Shown in pieces: positions 51,332-62,981 of a DNA stretch of 64,000 nt. Under the pieces are notes generated by a model. That model was given only the letters and a program-made list of their open reading frames with translations, was not told the origin of the DNA and ran no database searches. Positions within the stretch are counted from its first letter, which is position 1. Every line of letters starts with the position of its first letter. The position numbers and the translations under genes were made by a program. The DNA comes from Nectonema munidae (lineage: Eukaryota > Nematomorpha > Nectonematoida > Nectonematidae): contig JAUIRK010000925.1 in NCBI GenBank assembly GCA_030549495.1, positions 372,001 to 436,000 of the forward strand. Reading direction: 5' to 3'.

Positions 51332-53735
51332 TATACTCAATTTGGATGAATAAAATAAACCTCTTGTATGTAAACTTTTTGAAGTGTTTATGGCATGCCT
51401 TTCCCTATTGCTCATAGCCGGACCTCCTTTTCTAGGGATAACATATACACTCATATCCAAGCGTAGTTTTTTCCTAATCGACCTTAAAATTGTGTATAAC
51501 TTTTTCAACTTATATAAATAAGATATTGCATTCCCTTCTAATCTTCCTATTCTTTTGGCATATCTCTTATAAAAATATCCTTTTATCTAAGAACAAGATA
51601 CATTCGGTTGTGCTGATTTTTAATCTGGTTTTCTTCCTCTGAAAAATTCAAAGGTTCGTGTTAGGATTATATGGTTCACTTAGCTTTATTCATATATTTA
51701 AGACCATATTCTTATAAAATATTATATATCAATCAAGGTATAGCTGTGCAGTAACAAGGGCCTTTCATAGGTTTAAGTTTGATGGAAAGTCAGCATTCCG
51801 AGCCGAACAACGATATCCGTAAGGATAGGTGCCAACGTCAGAAACAATTCTTACCTTATCTTATATCGTTATAATTGAAAAACGTATTGATTACCGATTT
51901 ATTATATTAATTTTGCTTGGTTATATTTGTAGATTAAAAATTGTAAAGCTATAATTGTAAGACCGGTTAAGATTGCAAGAATTTTCTAGTTATATCTTAA
52001 ATAATTTTTTATAGGTTAAGCTTATTTAGAAATAATTATTTAATTACCAAAAATCAAAATCTATAATTAAAAATTCGGCTTACTATTTTTTTTGATACGT
52101 TATACTTTCAAACTCGTAAAGAATACTAAACTTATAGCGCATTTTTTGAAAAGAGACTTAATTAGTATGTGTAATTTTTTTACAAATTTAATTTTATTAA
52201 ATTTAAGTAATAAAAAAACTTAAGTTTTTAACTTAAACTTAAGTTTCCTGAAATCTTACTAATTCATTAGTGAAACTAATTTTATAAAATAAAATATGGT
52301 AATATTTTCTCAGTAATGAGTCTTTTTTTAAATCTCTCTACTACAAAAATTCTCATTTTTTCTTTTTCACATTTTGATACTTCAAAATTCTTATTTTTTC
52401 TGTTTGAATTGTTGATATATGAAGACATACATAAAATAAATCAAAAAACATAACTCTATTATAGCCCATCCCTCTTTTAGAGAGGCTTTCTGCATTTATA
52501 TTAATTGAATATCATTTCTCTCCTGTTCGTCCTAGTTTTTTAAATTATGCAAAAAGTCCAAAAGCTATAAAATGTATCCTTCTTTTTTTCAATTTTTTAC
52601 ATAGTTATAATTTATAATAAGCAAAGCTTATTGATTTTTAAGTAAAATTAAAAGAGAAAAAAACTAAATTTCTTGCTAGCGTGAGCAAATTGAAAGCTCC
52701 GTACACCATTAAAGCCTTTCCTCCTCATAGTTAGAAACAAGTGGTGAAATTGCGCCTTCCGATGAAAGCACATAACTTTTTCTTGAGAAGCTCACTTTCT
52801 GAAGAAAATTGAATAATAATCTATTTATCAGTTGAGTCTTATTTAATAAGACTGGTAACTTAAAACTTGGATATTTTATGTCTTGATTAATATTTTGTTG
52901 TAATTTCTCCTATTTTCAAAGTATTGTTTGTATGTTAAAATTTTGTATTGTTTCTGATCGTAGTGCAACAACATAAAAGCGGCTCCTGGCCTTTTGTATT
53001 GCACAATTTTGTTTATACTTTCATTTTTTTTCTAATAATTTTATATGTCTCAACATGGATAATATATATAAAAATAAATTTATATCTTGTTTGTTCTATT
53101 TTATGTTAAATTACTCTTTTGTATCTCTTAATTTAATTTACCTATAAAATAAATAAAAAAAAATGTATATATATATCTATATATTTTTTTTTCTCGATGT
53201 TATTTTGCAAGCATTCTCATTTTTTAATTGTTTGTATTTTCAATAAAGTTTCTCTCTCTCTCTCAGTTGAGTTAACGGAGCAATTATCTTTAAAATATGA
53301 TTGACAGCTTTGCAGAAACGAATGTTCAGCAAAAAATGCGTTTATTATTACGGTTGAAATTGTAACGAGTTTTATCTAGCATTTGAATAAAACTAAAACT
53401 TGTTTACCTTATTTTTAACACATTTTTATTGAAAAAATATAGTTGAAAAATGGTTCCAATAGCTCCTATCTCCTCTTATTTAAAGCGTTTACACAAATGA
53501 AGTTGTATACTCTCCATGTGTGCTATTGATGCGAAATTTCAGTTGTTTAATGCCCTTTAAAATTAAGGTAAATGCTTTCAAATAATCCATGAATCATTTT
53601 TAAGAGGTTGTATATCCGACTAGTAGACTCTTGTATGACAACGTTTTGTTGCTATTCAAAGTGTGTTATAAATATATTCTAATGTAATAAAAGAAATAAC
53701 AAAGTAAAGCGAGAGAAATAACTTTATTAAAAAGG
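51332..53735. other. No gene recognised; SINE scrap and microsatellites
   Basis: AT-rich. 52715-52777 is a decayed 3' half of the window's SINE (CTCATAGTTAGAAAC...GTGGTGAAATTGCGCCTTCC...GATGAAAGCAC). Short AT and TC microsatellites lie at 53158-53195 and 53251-53266. No host exons are visible downstream of the polyadenylation signal at 53723-53728. Confidence 0.45.
53723..53728 (-). promoter_or_regulatory. Polyadenylation signal AATAAA
   Basis: Canonical signal on the minus strand, starting 7 bases after the TAA stop of the unrecognised gene. A very short 3' UTR is implied. Confidence 0.5.
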
Positions 53736-56700
53736 TTAAACATTTTTTTTAAAATTTACTAACCAAAAATATTCTTCATCTTCGTCATTGTTATTTACCA
53801 GCATTTCATTTAATTCCATAATTTCATCTTTAAAATTTATTTGCCATTCATAATCCCAATCTTTAGTATAATTACTATACTCAAAGGTGGTTCCATTTTT
53901 CGATTTCTATAGTCAAATAGAATATTATAGTGTGTATTAAAAATAAATAATGGAAATTATTCGAAAATATGTTTAAATGACCTGACCACGCATAACAAAA
54001 AGGATAATCAATATCAAATGACAATATTTTCCTTTCTCTATTATCTGCAAGTATCAATAGTAGATACACTCTTAACCCTATTAGTGCTGGGCAAAATTTG
54101 TCCGCTCAAGTGCCCCACCCCCCTATTTTTTCTCAGATATTAATAAGTTTTTATAAATATTTTTAATGTTACATATATATTTCAACTATGCTGAATTCAG
54201 TGGTGATGTCCATTTTTTATCAAAATCAATCAAACCTGTCAAAAAATTGATTTATATTTGACAGCTCATCTCAAAAAAGAACTTTTTATTTAAATAATTA
54301 TATAAAGTTTTTTACACATGTATACCTATTTTTAAATATGCTGAATTTAGTGGTGATATTCATTTTTTATGAAAATCAATCAAACCTGTCAAAAAATTGA
54401 TATAAATGTGACAGCTCATCTCAAAAAGGAACTTTTTATATAAATAAGTATGTATATAAAGTTTTTTTACACATGTATACCCATTTTCAAATATTCTGAA
54501 TTCAGTGGTGATATTCATTTTTTATGGAAATCAATCAAACGTGTCAAAAATTGATCTAAATGTGACAGCTCATCTCAAAAAGGAACTTTTTATCTAAATA
54601 AGTATATAAAATTTTTTACACATGTATACCCATTTTCAAATATGCTGAATTCAGTGGTGATATTCATTTTTTATGAAAATCAATCAAACGTGTCAAAAAA
54701 TTGATCTAAATGTCACAGCTCATCTCAAAAAGGAACTTTTTATCTAAATAAGTATATAAAGTTTTTTACACATGTATACCCATTTTCAAATATGCTGAAT
54801 TCAGTGGTGTTATTCATTTTTTTTATGAAAATCATTCAAATCTGTCAAAAAAGTGATTTACATATGACAGCTCATCTCAAAAAAGAAACTTTTTTTCTAA
54901 ATAATTATATAATGTTTTTTACACATACACCCATTTTCAAACATGCTGAATTCAGCGGTGATATTCATTTTTTTAAATAAAAATCAATTAAAGTTATCAA
55001 AGCATTGATTTATATATGACAGCTCATCTTAAAAAGAAACTTTTTATCTAAGTAATAATATAAAGTTTTTTATGCATATATACCCATTTTTAAGCATGCG
55101 TAATTCAGTGGTGATATTATATTCATTTTTATGAAAATCAATCAAAACTGTCAAAAAATTTATTTATCCCAAAAAAAAAAGGATCAGACATGGTTTTTTG
55201 AATTAGAGAATTACGTTTAATAGAAAGTATAGGGAGATGATGAAGTTTACGGTGTATGGCATTTGGTATCTGGTAATTTCATTGCGGTAATTTCATCGTG
55301 GTAACTTCATCGTGGAAATTTCATCGTATAATGATTACATCGCGAGATTTATGGATTAACCATTACTTCCTTGAGGTGTCACAAGATAATCCCACAATTT
55401 GCGTATATAATTATGCATACATTTTTATGAAATTACTAACTGTATACTACATATTTATTTGTATCTTCATACCTCAAAATGTCTTTAAGTGCAGGAAAAG
55501 TAGCTTCCTTTACTTCTTCTCAAATTATGTGTATATATAAATATCTTTTCGTAGGATATTTTTTTTATAATAAAACTAAAAAATAATTTAATTGTTTGTA
55601 ATAAATTTAAAAAAATTATAAAGGGATATTTACAAAAAAAATTGAGCATCAAGCATAAAATTAGTATGATGACGTAATTACTGCACGATGAAAATACTTG
55701 ACTATGAAAATACCGACGATGTATTGAATCACGATGAATTTACTATGCGATGAAATTACCACGATGAAGTTACGGCAATGAAATTACAGTGAACCATGGC
55801 ATTTTCCACACATATACCCATTTTCAAGTAGGCTGTGTTTACTGGTTATATTTCTTTTTATAAATATTAGTCAAACCTGACAAAATAATTTAAATATGAC
55901 AGTCCATGTCAAATTAAAATTTTAATTCGTATAAAAAGTTTTTTATACATTTCAGGTATGCAGAATTTAATGATGATGTTCATTTTTTTTTAAATCAATA
56001 AAACCTTTCAAAAAACCGATTAAACCTGTAAATCAATGTCAAATATATAAACATAAAAATAACTTATACTTGCATATTTCTCTGGTAATTATTTTCTTAA
56101 TTTATTTAATAAACCTACTTTAGGTGTTTAATTCACTCAAAATATTTCATTATACAGTAAATTATCTAACTCGATAGGACCTCCACCTTTTTGGCTACAA
56201 ATTCGTTATCGGCTCGTAGTCTCTACGTCATATTATAATTTACAGTATTTAATTTTGCTATTCATTCGATGATGATCCTTTCTTGGTAGCACTTTTTTCA
56301 TTAGAAATTTATATTCTTCAATGTGTTTTCGAAAATTTTTTTATAACCATATTACTTTTTTCCTCTCTCAAAGCATTCTGATTAAAGAATCTTCTTGATG
56401 ATCTTAGACTTTTTTATCAGTATCGTGTATTTTATTATCAGACCTGAATATTTGTCAACCAATCTCATTTCAAAGGTTTTTTTCTGATGAATCATTCGTG
56501 ATGTTGATTGTTCAATTACAAAAAGTTGTCCAAGTTCTTCATCTAAAAAATTAACTCTTTGACGCAAAAGAAAAAGATGGACAATTTAAATTTAAATTAA
56601 AAAAATCTTGATAGTGACTAAATTCTCACATATTGGCATCTGTACCATGTTTGATAAATCTGGCCTATTCTAAATGTTCAAATTTCCAACCCATCTTAGC

Positions 56701-59474
56701 TAAATGTTAATTGTAATCCTAGATGATAAGCTATAGATTTAAATATTTTTCATTTTTAAAAGAGGAACTTCTTTTTCACAGTCAAAATCTTTTTTGAAGT
56801 ATATAATTAAACCACTTCCTAGTTCATTAGAACATGGTAGATATTCCATTTAGTAAAGATACATATTTTTTTAATTATTTGTTTTGATCACATGTTCTCT
56901 TTTCAATTAGTTTTCAACTTGGTTCCTTCTCTCATACAAATTTTCAAAATATTTTATAATACGTTTTGTTTTTTTAATATATATTTCATACTCAAGATGA
57001 TTGTAGAAAGTATTATCAGCCAAAATATACAAAAAAAAAAGTATATTTTTACTACATACCTAATATGCAGACATTTTTTAAAAATTTTTTACAGAACTGA
57101 TTTTCAGGCATACATTACTAATTCAATTGCCACTTCGAGATATTTTTTAACCGTATTATCCAAAATCCAGTACAGAAATAAAATAAGCATAGTCGATTTG
57201 GTATAAAATAGATATTTTATTTTTTTGAAAATAATATTGAAGACAGTATCTAGAAGTAAACCGCAAATCTGATTCAAGCTTCCAGATATTTAAAAACCAT
57301 AAATGCTAAACCTGAGTCCAAAAAAGAAACCAACATCTTCCATTTGGCATAAAAACAGATATTTTATTAAAATTTTAAAAATATTTCTGTAGACATTAGA
57401 CGTAGATCGAAAATTTGATTGACACTTTCAGACATTTAAAACCTCTAATTGCAAAAAATGATTTCAGAAATAAAAATTATCATGGTGGAATTGGTTTAAA
57501 AACATATATTTCATGTAAAATTAGAGAGAATATTTTGGGATAAAGTTTACAGACATAAACCGCAAATTTGATTGACACTTGTAGTAAAACCTCTAAATGC
57601 GAAAACTGTGTTCAAAAATGAAATCATCATGATCTATTTGCTATAAAAACAAATTTTAGAACTAAACGCAAATTTAATTGATACGTATATGTATTTTCAA
57701 ATTCAAACTGCAAAAATTGAGTCCATAAATGAAACTAGCATGGTTGATTTGGTATAAAAACATATATTTAATTGTAAAATTTGAATGAATGTTTTTGGAG
57801 ACAATTTTTAGAAGTAAACCGCAAATTTGATTAACACTTATAGGTATTTTCACATCCTAAATGTAAAAAATGAGTTCAGAAATGAAAACAGCATTATCGA
57901 TTTGGTATAAAAACATATATTTCATGTAAAATTGAGAGAATATTTTTGGAGATAGCTTTTAGAAGTAAACCGCAAATTTGACTGATATTTTAAAACCTCT
58001 AAATGTGAAAAATGAGTTCAGAAATGAAAACAGCATGGTTGATTTGGTATAAAAACATATATTTCATTGTAAAATTTGAATGAATGTTTTTGGAGACAAT
58101 TTTTTAGAAGTAAACCGCAAATTTGATTAACACTTATGTGTATTTTCACATTCTAAAAGTAAAAAATGAGTCCAGAAATGAAACCAGCATGGCCGATTTA
58201 GTATAACACATATATTTCATTGTAAAATTTGAATGAATGTTTTTTGAGATAATTTTTAGAAGTAAACCGCAAATTTGATTAACACATATAGGTATTTTCA
58301 AATCCTAAATTTAAAAAATGAGTCCAGAAATAAAAACGGCATGACTGATTTAGTATAAAAACATATATTTTATGTAAAATTTGACGGTATATTTTATTAG
58401 ATATATTTTTGATCAATCAAAATTTTGATTGACATTTTCTAAAAAGTAGCCATGATAATTGAAAAAATTAAATATATAAAGTGCTATGCGTTCTAAATTG
58501 TATATAATTATAAATGTTTAGGGTATTATATAATATAGATCCTAAGTTATAAGGTTAAGTACAGATAATGTCAAAATTTTACTGAAAAATTAAAATTTTT
58601 GATTTTGATTGACAGTTTTAGACATGAAGGAATCATTCAACTATCATGAAAATGGTTTCAAAAGATGCAACTAGCGATTTTATGGAAAGTCACAAAATTT
58701 GAAGGGATATGATTCAGCCAATTTTCTACAATTAATTTTTTAGTGAAGGGAGATGGCGTTTTACGCCCCCAGCACTAATAGGGTTAAAATTTTGAATTTG
58801 GATCAGAATTTAGTAATTTTAATAAGAAACAAAACTGCTGATTTTCAACTTTTTGATTATACATCAGCTTTCATTCATTTGCTTGTTTACATTGGTCTAG
58901 CTTTAATTTCATTTCTTAAAGAGAAGTATCAACTAAATCTCAATAATCTACATAACGCAATTCATGAAAAAACATTAAGCAAAACTTAGTTGTATTGCAA
59001 ACAGTAAATGAAGAATTTCATTTAAATTGTTCAAAGAAACTATTTAGCAAATAAACGTTTAAAATTTATATTTTGTTGGATGAATAAACACAAAGAACCA
59101 GGTATTGTGTGACCATTGAAATTACTGTTAAATTTCTTCTGGACAAATTTACCCATTTTAGCAAAGAGCATAACATTTTAGCAAAGAGCAAATATCAATA
59201 TATGATCATTTGAATATAGAAAAGAATTAACATACCAAAATGATGCTGTTGTTATATTTTGTATCATCTCCATCTTCAAATGCAAAGGTTTTGTTCTGAT
59301 TTTCTATAGTGAATATCCATTTTTGATTTGAATCGGAACACGATGCGATAAAATAATATTCCTTATCTTCATAATGTTTAAGCAAGGGATCATCTTTTTT
59401 TAAATCTTTCAGAATAACAGGTGTTCCATCACTTTCTTTAGGTATATATTTACCAATAATCTTTTGAGCATAAT
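53736..59474 (-). CDS. Unrecognised host gene, last three exons
   Basis: Three minus-strand exons with GT-AG borders and matching phases: 59474-59236 (phase 1 in, 0 out), 54044-53982 (0-0) and 53906-53736 with the stop TAA at 53738-53736. AATAAA follows at 53728-53723, so this is the 3' end. The reading runs YAQKIIGKYIPKESDGTPVI, DPLLKHYEDKEYYFIASCSD, NQKWIFTIENQNKTFAFEDG, then IIEKGKYCHLILIILFVMRG and, in the last exon, an acidic tail (EIMELNEMLVNNNDEDEEYF). I recognise no family. The upstream exons lie right of 59474 and were not found. The large intron between the first two exons contains the 4.7-kb piggyBac-like element. The open, phased exons and the polyadenylation signal argue for a real gene, but the middle 21-codon exon is hydrophobic and less certain. 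Confidence 0.55.
54180..55195. repeat. Array 1: seven ~150-bp tandem units
   Basis: Units start at CTGAATTCAGTGGTGAT near 54191, 54341, 54496, 54645, 54795, 54946 and 55100 (spacing 149-155). Each contains TCAATCAAACCTGTCAAAAA, a GACAGCTCATCTCAAAAA word and ACTTTTTATCTAAATAA. Neighbouring units in the middle are the most alike, typical of unequal exchange. Two diverged units continue at 55805-56060 beyond the nested MITE. Confidence 0.82.
55265..55795. mobile_element. MULE-type MITE nested in the piggyBac-like element, 531 bp
   Basis: Flanked by a perfect 9-bp duplication ATGGCATTT (55256-55264; 55796-55804), the target size of Mutator-like elements. Its ends form long imperfect inverted repeats (GGTATCTGGTAATTTCATT against GGTTCACTGTAATTTCATT), made of 13-14-bp units GGTAATTTCATCGT repeated about five times at each end in opposite orientation. 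Non-coding. Confidence 0.8.
56065..57200. other. Unique middle of the piggyBac-like element
   Basis: AT-rich sequence between the two arrays. Frames 56382-56567 and 56892-57206 show no transposase (DDD) or CHC2-finger motifs. I see no gene here. Confidence 0.4.
57200..58380. repeat. Array 2: about eight ~150-bp tandem units
   Basis: Units recur at AAACCGCAAATTTGATTGAC near 57258, 57402, 57556, 57665, 57815, 57967, 58112 and 58263 (145-152 bp where intact), each with GAGTCCAGAAATGAAACCAG and TTTGGTATAAAAACATATAT. It is distinct in sequence from array 1 but of the same period, and shares the TTGATTGACA-type word. An opposite-orientation relative is at 0.4-1.7 kb. Confidence 0.8.
58384..58783. 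repeat. Right-terminal block of the piggyBac-like element
   Basis: About 400 bp from ATTTTATTAGATATATTTTT to the right terminus, closely matched by 41215-41584 (shared words TTGACATTTTCTAAAAAGTA, GGGATATGATTCAGCCAATT). This conserved block next to the terminus is the best family probe. Confidence 0.7.
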
Positions 59475-60289
59475 CTAAAGTTAATGAGTTTATAACTATT
59501 TAACATGTAATATATTCTCGAATATATAATATTTACAAAATATCATTTGCGTGGAAATTTAAAAAGGGTCCAAAGCGTTTAATTCGGTTCGGTTATTAAT
59601 TTGGGTAATCAGACCCAATGTGAACCGTAAATATTATATCGGGGTTCGGTTTGGTTAGACGGTATAATCCACACCTGTTATGAATATTATAGGACAGGAC
59701 CAGAATTTGAAAGGTATACAATATACCCTAAAACATTATACAACAAATAGACATTGTGAGGCATTTTAGATAGTTCAAATGTTTTTTTGATCTAGCACAA
59801 TTAAGTTAAATAGTTATCCGTTGACCTTTTCATGACGTGATTAATACAAGTCCTAGTGGTTTATTTCGGTTCAAGCACGGTCTGATCTGGTTGATAGATA
59901 TTATAGTCTGGTTTGATCTGTTTCAAACTATATATGGACTAGAACAGTTGTGAACTCGAAATTATTAGGGCCGAACTGACATGGACTGGACGATGAAAAG
60001 GTCTACTTATGCACAAAGGAAATGTCACTTCTCTAATCAAGACCAATTTTTTGAAAACACTTGAAAAATTAGAAATTCCAGATAAACTCGCAGAATGCAT
60101 ACATGCTTGAATTCCTAAATTCGCCTAGAAGGTCTAATCAATAATGTAACTGGTCGAATCTAAACAGCAAAATTTAATGGCGTCTAGTCTGTAAAGTTTG
60201 ACAATGAGGTGATAGCTTTTTTAGATTGATGGCTAAAAAGTTTCCACAAACTGCTAAATCCACAAATTAAACTGTTGTCAAAAAGCCAC
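59475..60289. other. Intron or flank, no feature
   Basis: Upstream of the exon at 59474-59236. GGTTCGGTT-type words recur at 59585-59960 without forming a clear element. Confidence 0.35.
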
Positions 60290-60560
60290 ATGAAAATTCG
60301 TAATCATAGTTTAACTGATAGCAATTCCTCGTACTCTATTTGATAAAAACACTGTTGACATGGCTCTAACATCTTCAAAACCTACAAATTATGTATAAAC
60401 ACAATTTAGACTATTAGCACATTCAGATACATTTGTGATAGATGGAGGTGCTCTTTTCTGGCAGATACTGAAAACAAGTATCAACCCATTTACATGAATT
60501 CTCTCAACATCTGTAATCAGAGAAAGAAATTGTTCTGTGCATCTAGACTTGTCGTCACTG
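60290..60560 (+). pseudogene. Fossil ORF scrap of a repeat-borne invertebrate protein
   Basis: Forward frames read IAIPRTLFDKNTVDMALTSS and TFVIDGGALFWQIL. 'P.SLFDK..LMR...KS.LA' and 'VIDGGALLH(R/K)V' are consecutive landmarks of a long uncharacterised protein that occurs in many copies in marine invertebrate genomes. The rest is too decayed to follow. Weak call. Confidence 0.3.
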
Positions 60561-61750
60561 GGTCCTATCCAGTTTCCGTTGAAGCGAGGAGTAAAACAGT
60601 TTAGGTTAGACCTGACTAATCAAACACACATTAGGAGGCGTTGTCATTATACCACAACAAGTTACCAAGCATTCAAAGATTAGAAATCCTCAACTTCTTG
60701 GACAGCCACTTAAAACTCTTTGCAAACATAAAGGCTACTAAGAATGTCAACATTTTTTAGAATCTATTACCCACTCTCTCCGGCTAAGCTAGAACAGCTA
60801 GAGATCTTTTCTTGGTGGATGGATGACAGGCATTTTTGCTTTGCTGCTTCATGCGTATCATGAAAAGTGTTGTGCACGTTCTTCATTGCAAAAGCTATAG
60901 CGCTGAATATCCTCAGATCTGGACTTACTTTGAGGAAATTGGAGTGTGTAAGGTAACCCATTGCTCATGTGGTAACTGAAGCGACAACGTTTATGGCACC
61001 TGAAATACGAACTTTTCCACCACCCTGTAAATGCTTTGAAAAACACTTATCCAGGACATATTTAACGCTTTTAGGAACTTTGTGTTCATCTGTTTAAACA
61101 TATAAAATTCTATTTAAAAAGAAAGCAGGCGATTAGTCTTCAGAATTGGGGTCCAACTTTCTTGTTCAGTATTATTAAAATGTTATATGGTACAAAACCA
61201 CGCAAAAAAGCTAATCACTGTCACTGCAAATGATTTTGAGATTAACGAATTGTTAATTTTGTTTTTGTACTCTTTTTGTTTCCAAAAGATTAAAATTTCT
61301 TTGTTTTTATTTAAAGTATAATATAAAAAAGTTATTACGCCAGGGGAGTAGCCAGAAATGGGAAATTGGGGGCACACGGGGAAGTTGAGTGGGCCTGAAT
61401 ATTTTGATTTAAAATTGGGCAATTTAATGCTTTTAAAAATAAGTAATGAATAAATAAAACAACTATATTTATAGAAAAAAAACTTATCTCATTTTGGAAA
61501 AACTACATGCTCTCTCAAAAAATTTGAATTTTTTCTTGTTTTGTTAGAAAATTTCTTGAACAATACATCAGTATCAATATTTTTTATATATGAATCTAAA
61601 TATATGATAGGAGAATCAAGTTTTTTTCTCTCGTGCATCATAGAAGTTAAATTTTTAAAAAGCTATATCATGATTATTTTAAAGTAACTGTGCATAAGTG
61701 TTAATAGGAATTAAAATTTTAAAGACCTTGAACATGAGATTCAAAACAAA
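60561..61750. other. No supported feature
   Basis: Overlapping minus-strand frames 60767-61046 are moderately GC-rich but match nothing I know. 61333-61420 begins CAGGGGAGTAGCCAG and has a G-rich stretch, possibly one end of a MITE. Confidence 0.3.
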
Positions 61751-61763
61751 TATGAACTGTTTT

Positions 61764-61970
61764 CACCTCAAAATATTGTGGATGCACCAACATTAAATAT
61801 ATTTAAAAATAGATTAGACTTCGATTGGAGTCGTCTTAACTTTTTACACTTGTGATATTTCGTCTTATGAAAACTTAAATATCTCATTATTTGAAGTATT
61901 ATTTCTAGATGCAATTTTCATAGGTTTGAGCAACCTTCTTTTTGCTCAATATAATATGTTATGTTATGTT
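61764..61970 (+). mobile_element. 5'-truncated LINE tail with 12-bp target duplication
   Basis: The forward reading PQNIVDAPTLNIFKNRLDFD is the last conserved segment of many LINE ORF2 proteins ('vV.A.sln.FK.RLD..W'). It ends in a TTATG microsatellite tail and is flanked by ATGAACTGTTTT (61752-61763; 61971-61982). It lies inside the hAT fossil. Confidence 0.75.
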
Positions 61971-61982
61971 ATGAACTGTTTT

Positions 61983-62290
61983 TTTCTGTATTATCATCGA
62001 GAGACTGTGAACTTCAATACTGAGTATTGAATCAAAATGTCCTGTCCATATTTGATCCATAATCCTTTGAATTTTCCCTCCATCATATATTTTCTCAACA
62101 TTAGGCTTTCTCATAAAATAGTAAATGAGCTTACGCACAGAAAAGCATCTTGAAATTTCATATATAGAATTCAAAGCATGAATCACAACAAGATGACGTT
62201 GGTGATTCAGGCAATGTAAAAAATACGGCCCTGTATCACGCTAAGCTACAAATTTTTATTTCACAAGAGTCATCTTGGATTTGTCATCTA
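61983..62290 (-). mobile_element. hAT-type transposase fossil (ZMYM/DUF4371-like)
   Basis: The minus strand reads PYFLHCLNHQRHLVVIHALN, then CFSVRKLIYYFM and IMDQIWTGHFDSILSIEVHS. The order 'C..H.LNLVV..A', 'I..F', 'TRW..R..SI' is that of the hAT catalytic region in ZMYM-like transposases, here decayed. It is interrupted on its C-terminal side by the LINE tail at 61764-61970. Confidence 0.5.
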
Positions 62291-62981
62291 TAAAAAATTG
62301 CCCAACGCCATATTGGCAAATGCCTAATTTATGGTATGTGGAAATTATTACATCATAAAAAGTAAAAAAAACATTGTACATGTGACATTGCAAGTTTAAA
62401 TGAAGTTCCACTTCACCTCTTTTAGAGTGGCGCGTATTTTATAGTGTCATTTTTCAAAGTCCATACCTGGTTAACCTTTAAACAAATATACTGATCCTTA
62501 AACCTCTTTTTAACTGCGCATATGTTTGTTTATTTGGAATTTGGCAATTCCAAATAAACTCTTCGATAAATTATTTTAGATTTCTTCACTTGAATTAAAA
62601 AAACACTGAAGAAATTAATTTTAGTTATACTTTTGTAATCATCTTAACAAATTTTTGAATTTTTATTTGTTCCTCAATTAGCTTTGTTAATGCAATTGAC
62701 TGATCGAATTGAAAGATCTACAGCTGGTAAATTCTTTACAAATTCCGGCTTATACTCTGAAAAATTTAATGAAGGATTTTTAGAAGTATTAGTTTTAAAG
62801 AAATAGGTTTACTTTTCGATTTAAATGAAATAGAATATGAATGATCTAATGAAAGGTCGGCTTGTGTAAACGAAACTCTTTTTAATCACATTACATATGA
62901 TCCAAAGTTTTCTAGATCAAAGTTAGTGCCTTTTAGATTTCATTTATGATAAGTATAATTCTTTTTTAGTTATCCTTTTGG
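62291..62981. other. No feature seen
   Basis: AT-rich; possibly more of the decayed hAT element, but no readable motif. Confidence 0.3.

Larger units (their letters stand above)
54076..58783. mobile_element. Non-autonomous piggyBac-like element carrying tandem arrays, 4.7 kb
   Basis: Both ends read CCCTATTAGTGCTGGG (16 bp, perfect inverted repeat: 54076-54091 and complement of 58768-58783) and each is bordered by TTAA (54072-54075; 58784-58787). TTAA targets with CCC-starting termini are the mark of piggyBac transposons. The interior has no transposase frame. It consists of array 1 (54.18-55.19 kb, resuming at 55.80-56.06), a single-copy middle, array 2 (57.2-58.38 kb) and a right block that is shared with 40.5-41.6 kb. 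A GGCGTTTTACGCC hairpin lies just inside the right end. It is inserted in an intron of the unrecognised gene, ~28 bp from the acceptor at 54044. Confidence 0.8.

Noticed and set aside
54180-58380. CRISPR-like regular repeats
   Set aside because: Period of 150 bp with whole-unit similarity, no short repeat/unique spacer pattern, and a eukaryotic context; these are tandem satellites.
58753-58989. 78-codon plus-strand frame
   Set aside because: It begins inside the transposon terminus and runs into the host intron; no motif.
60767-61046. Two overlapping minus-strand frames of about 63 codons
   Set aside because: Different frames of the same DNA with no splice-consistent reading and no recognised motif.
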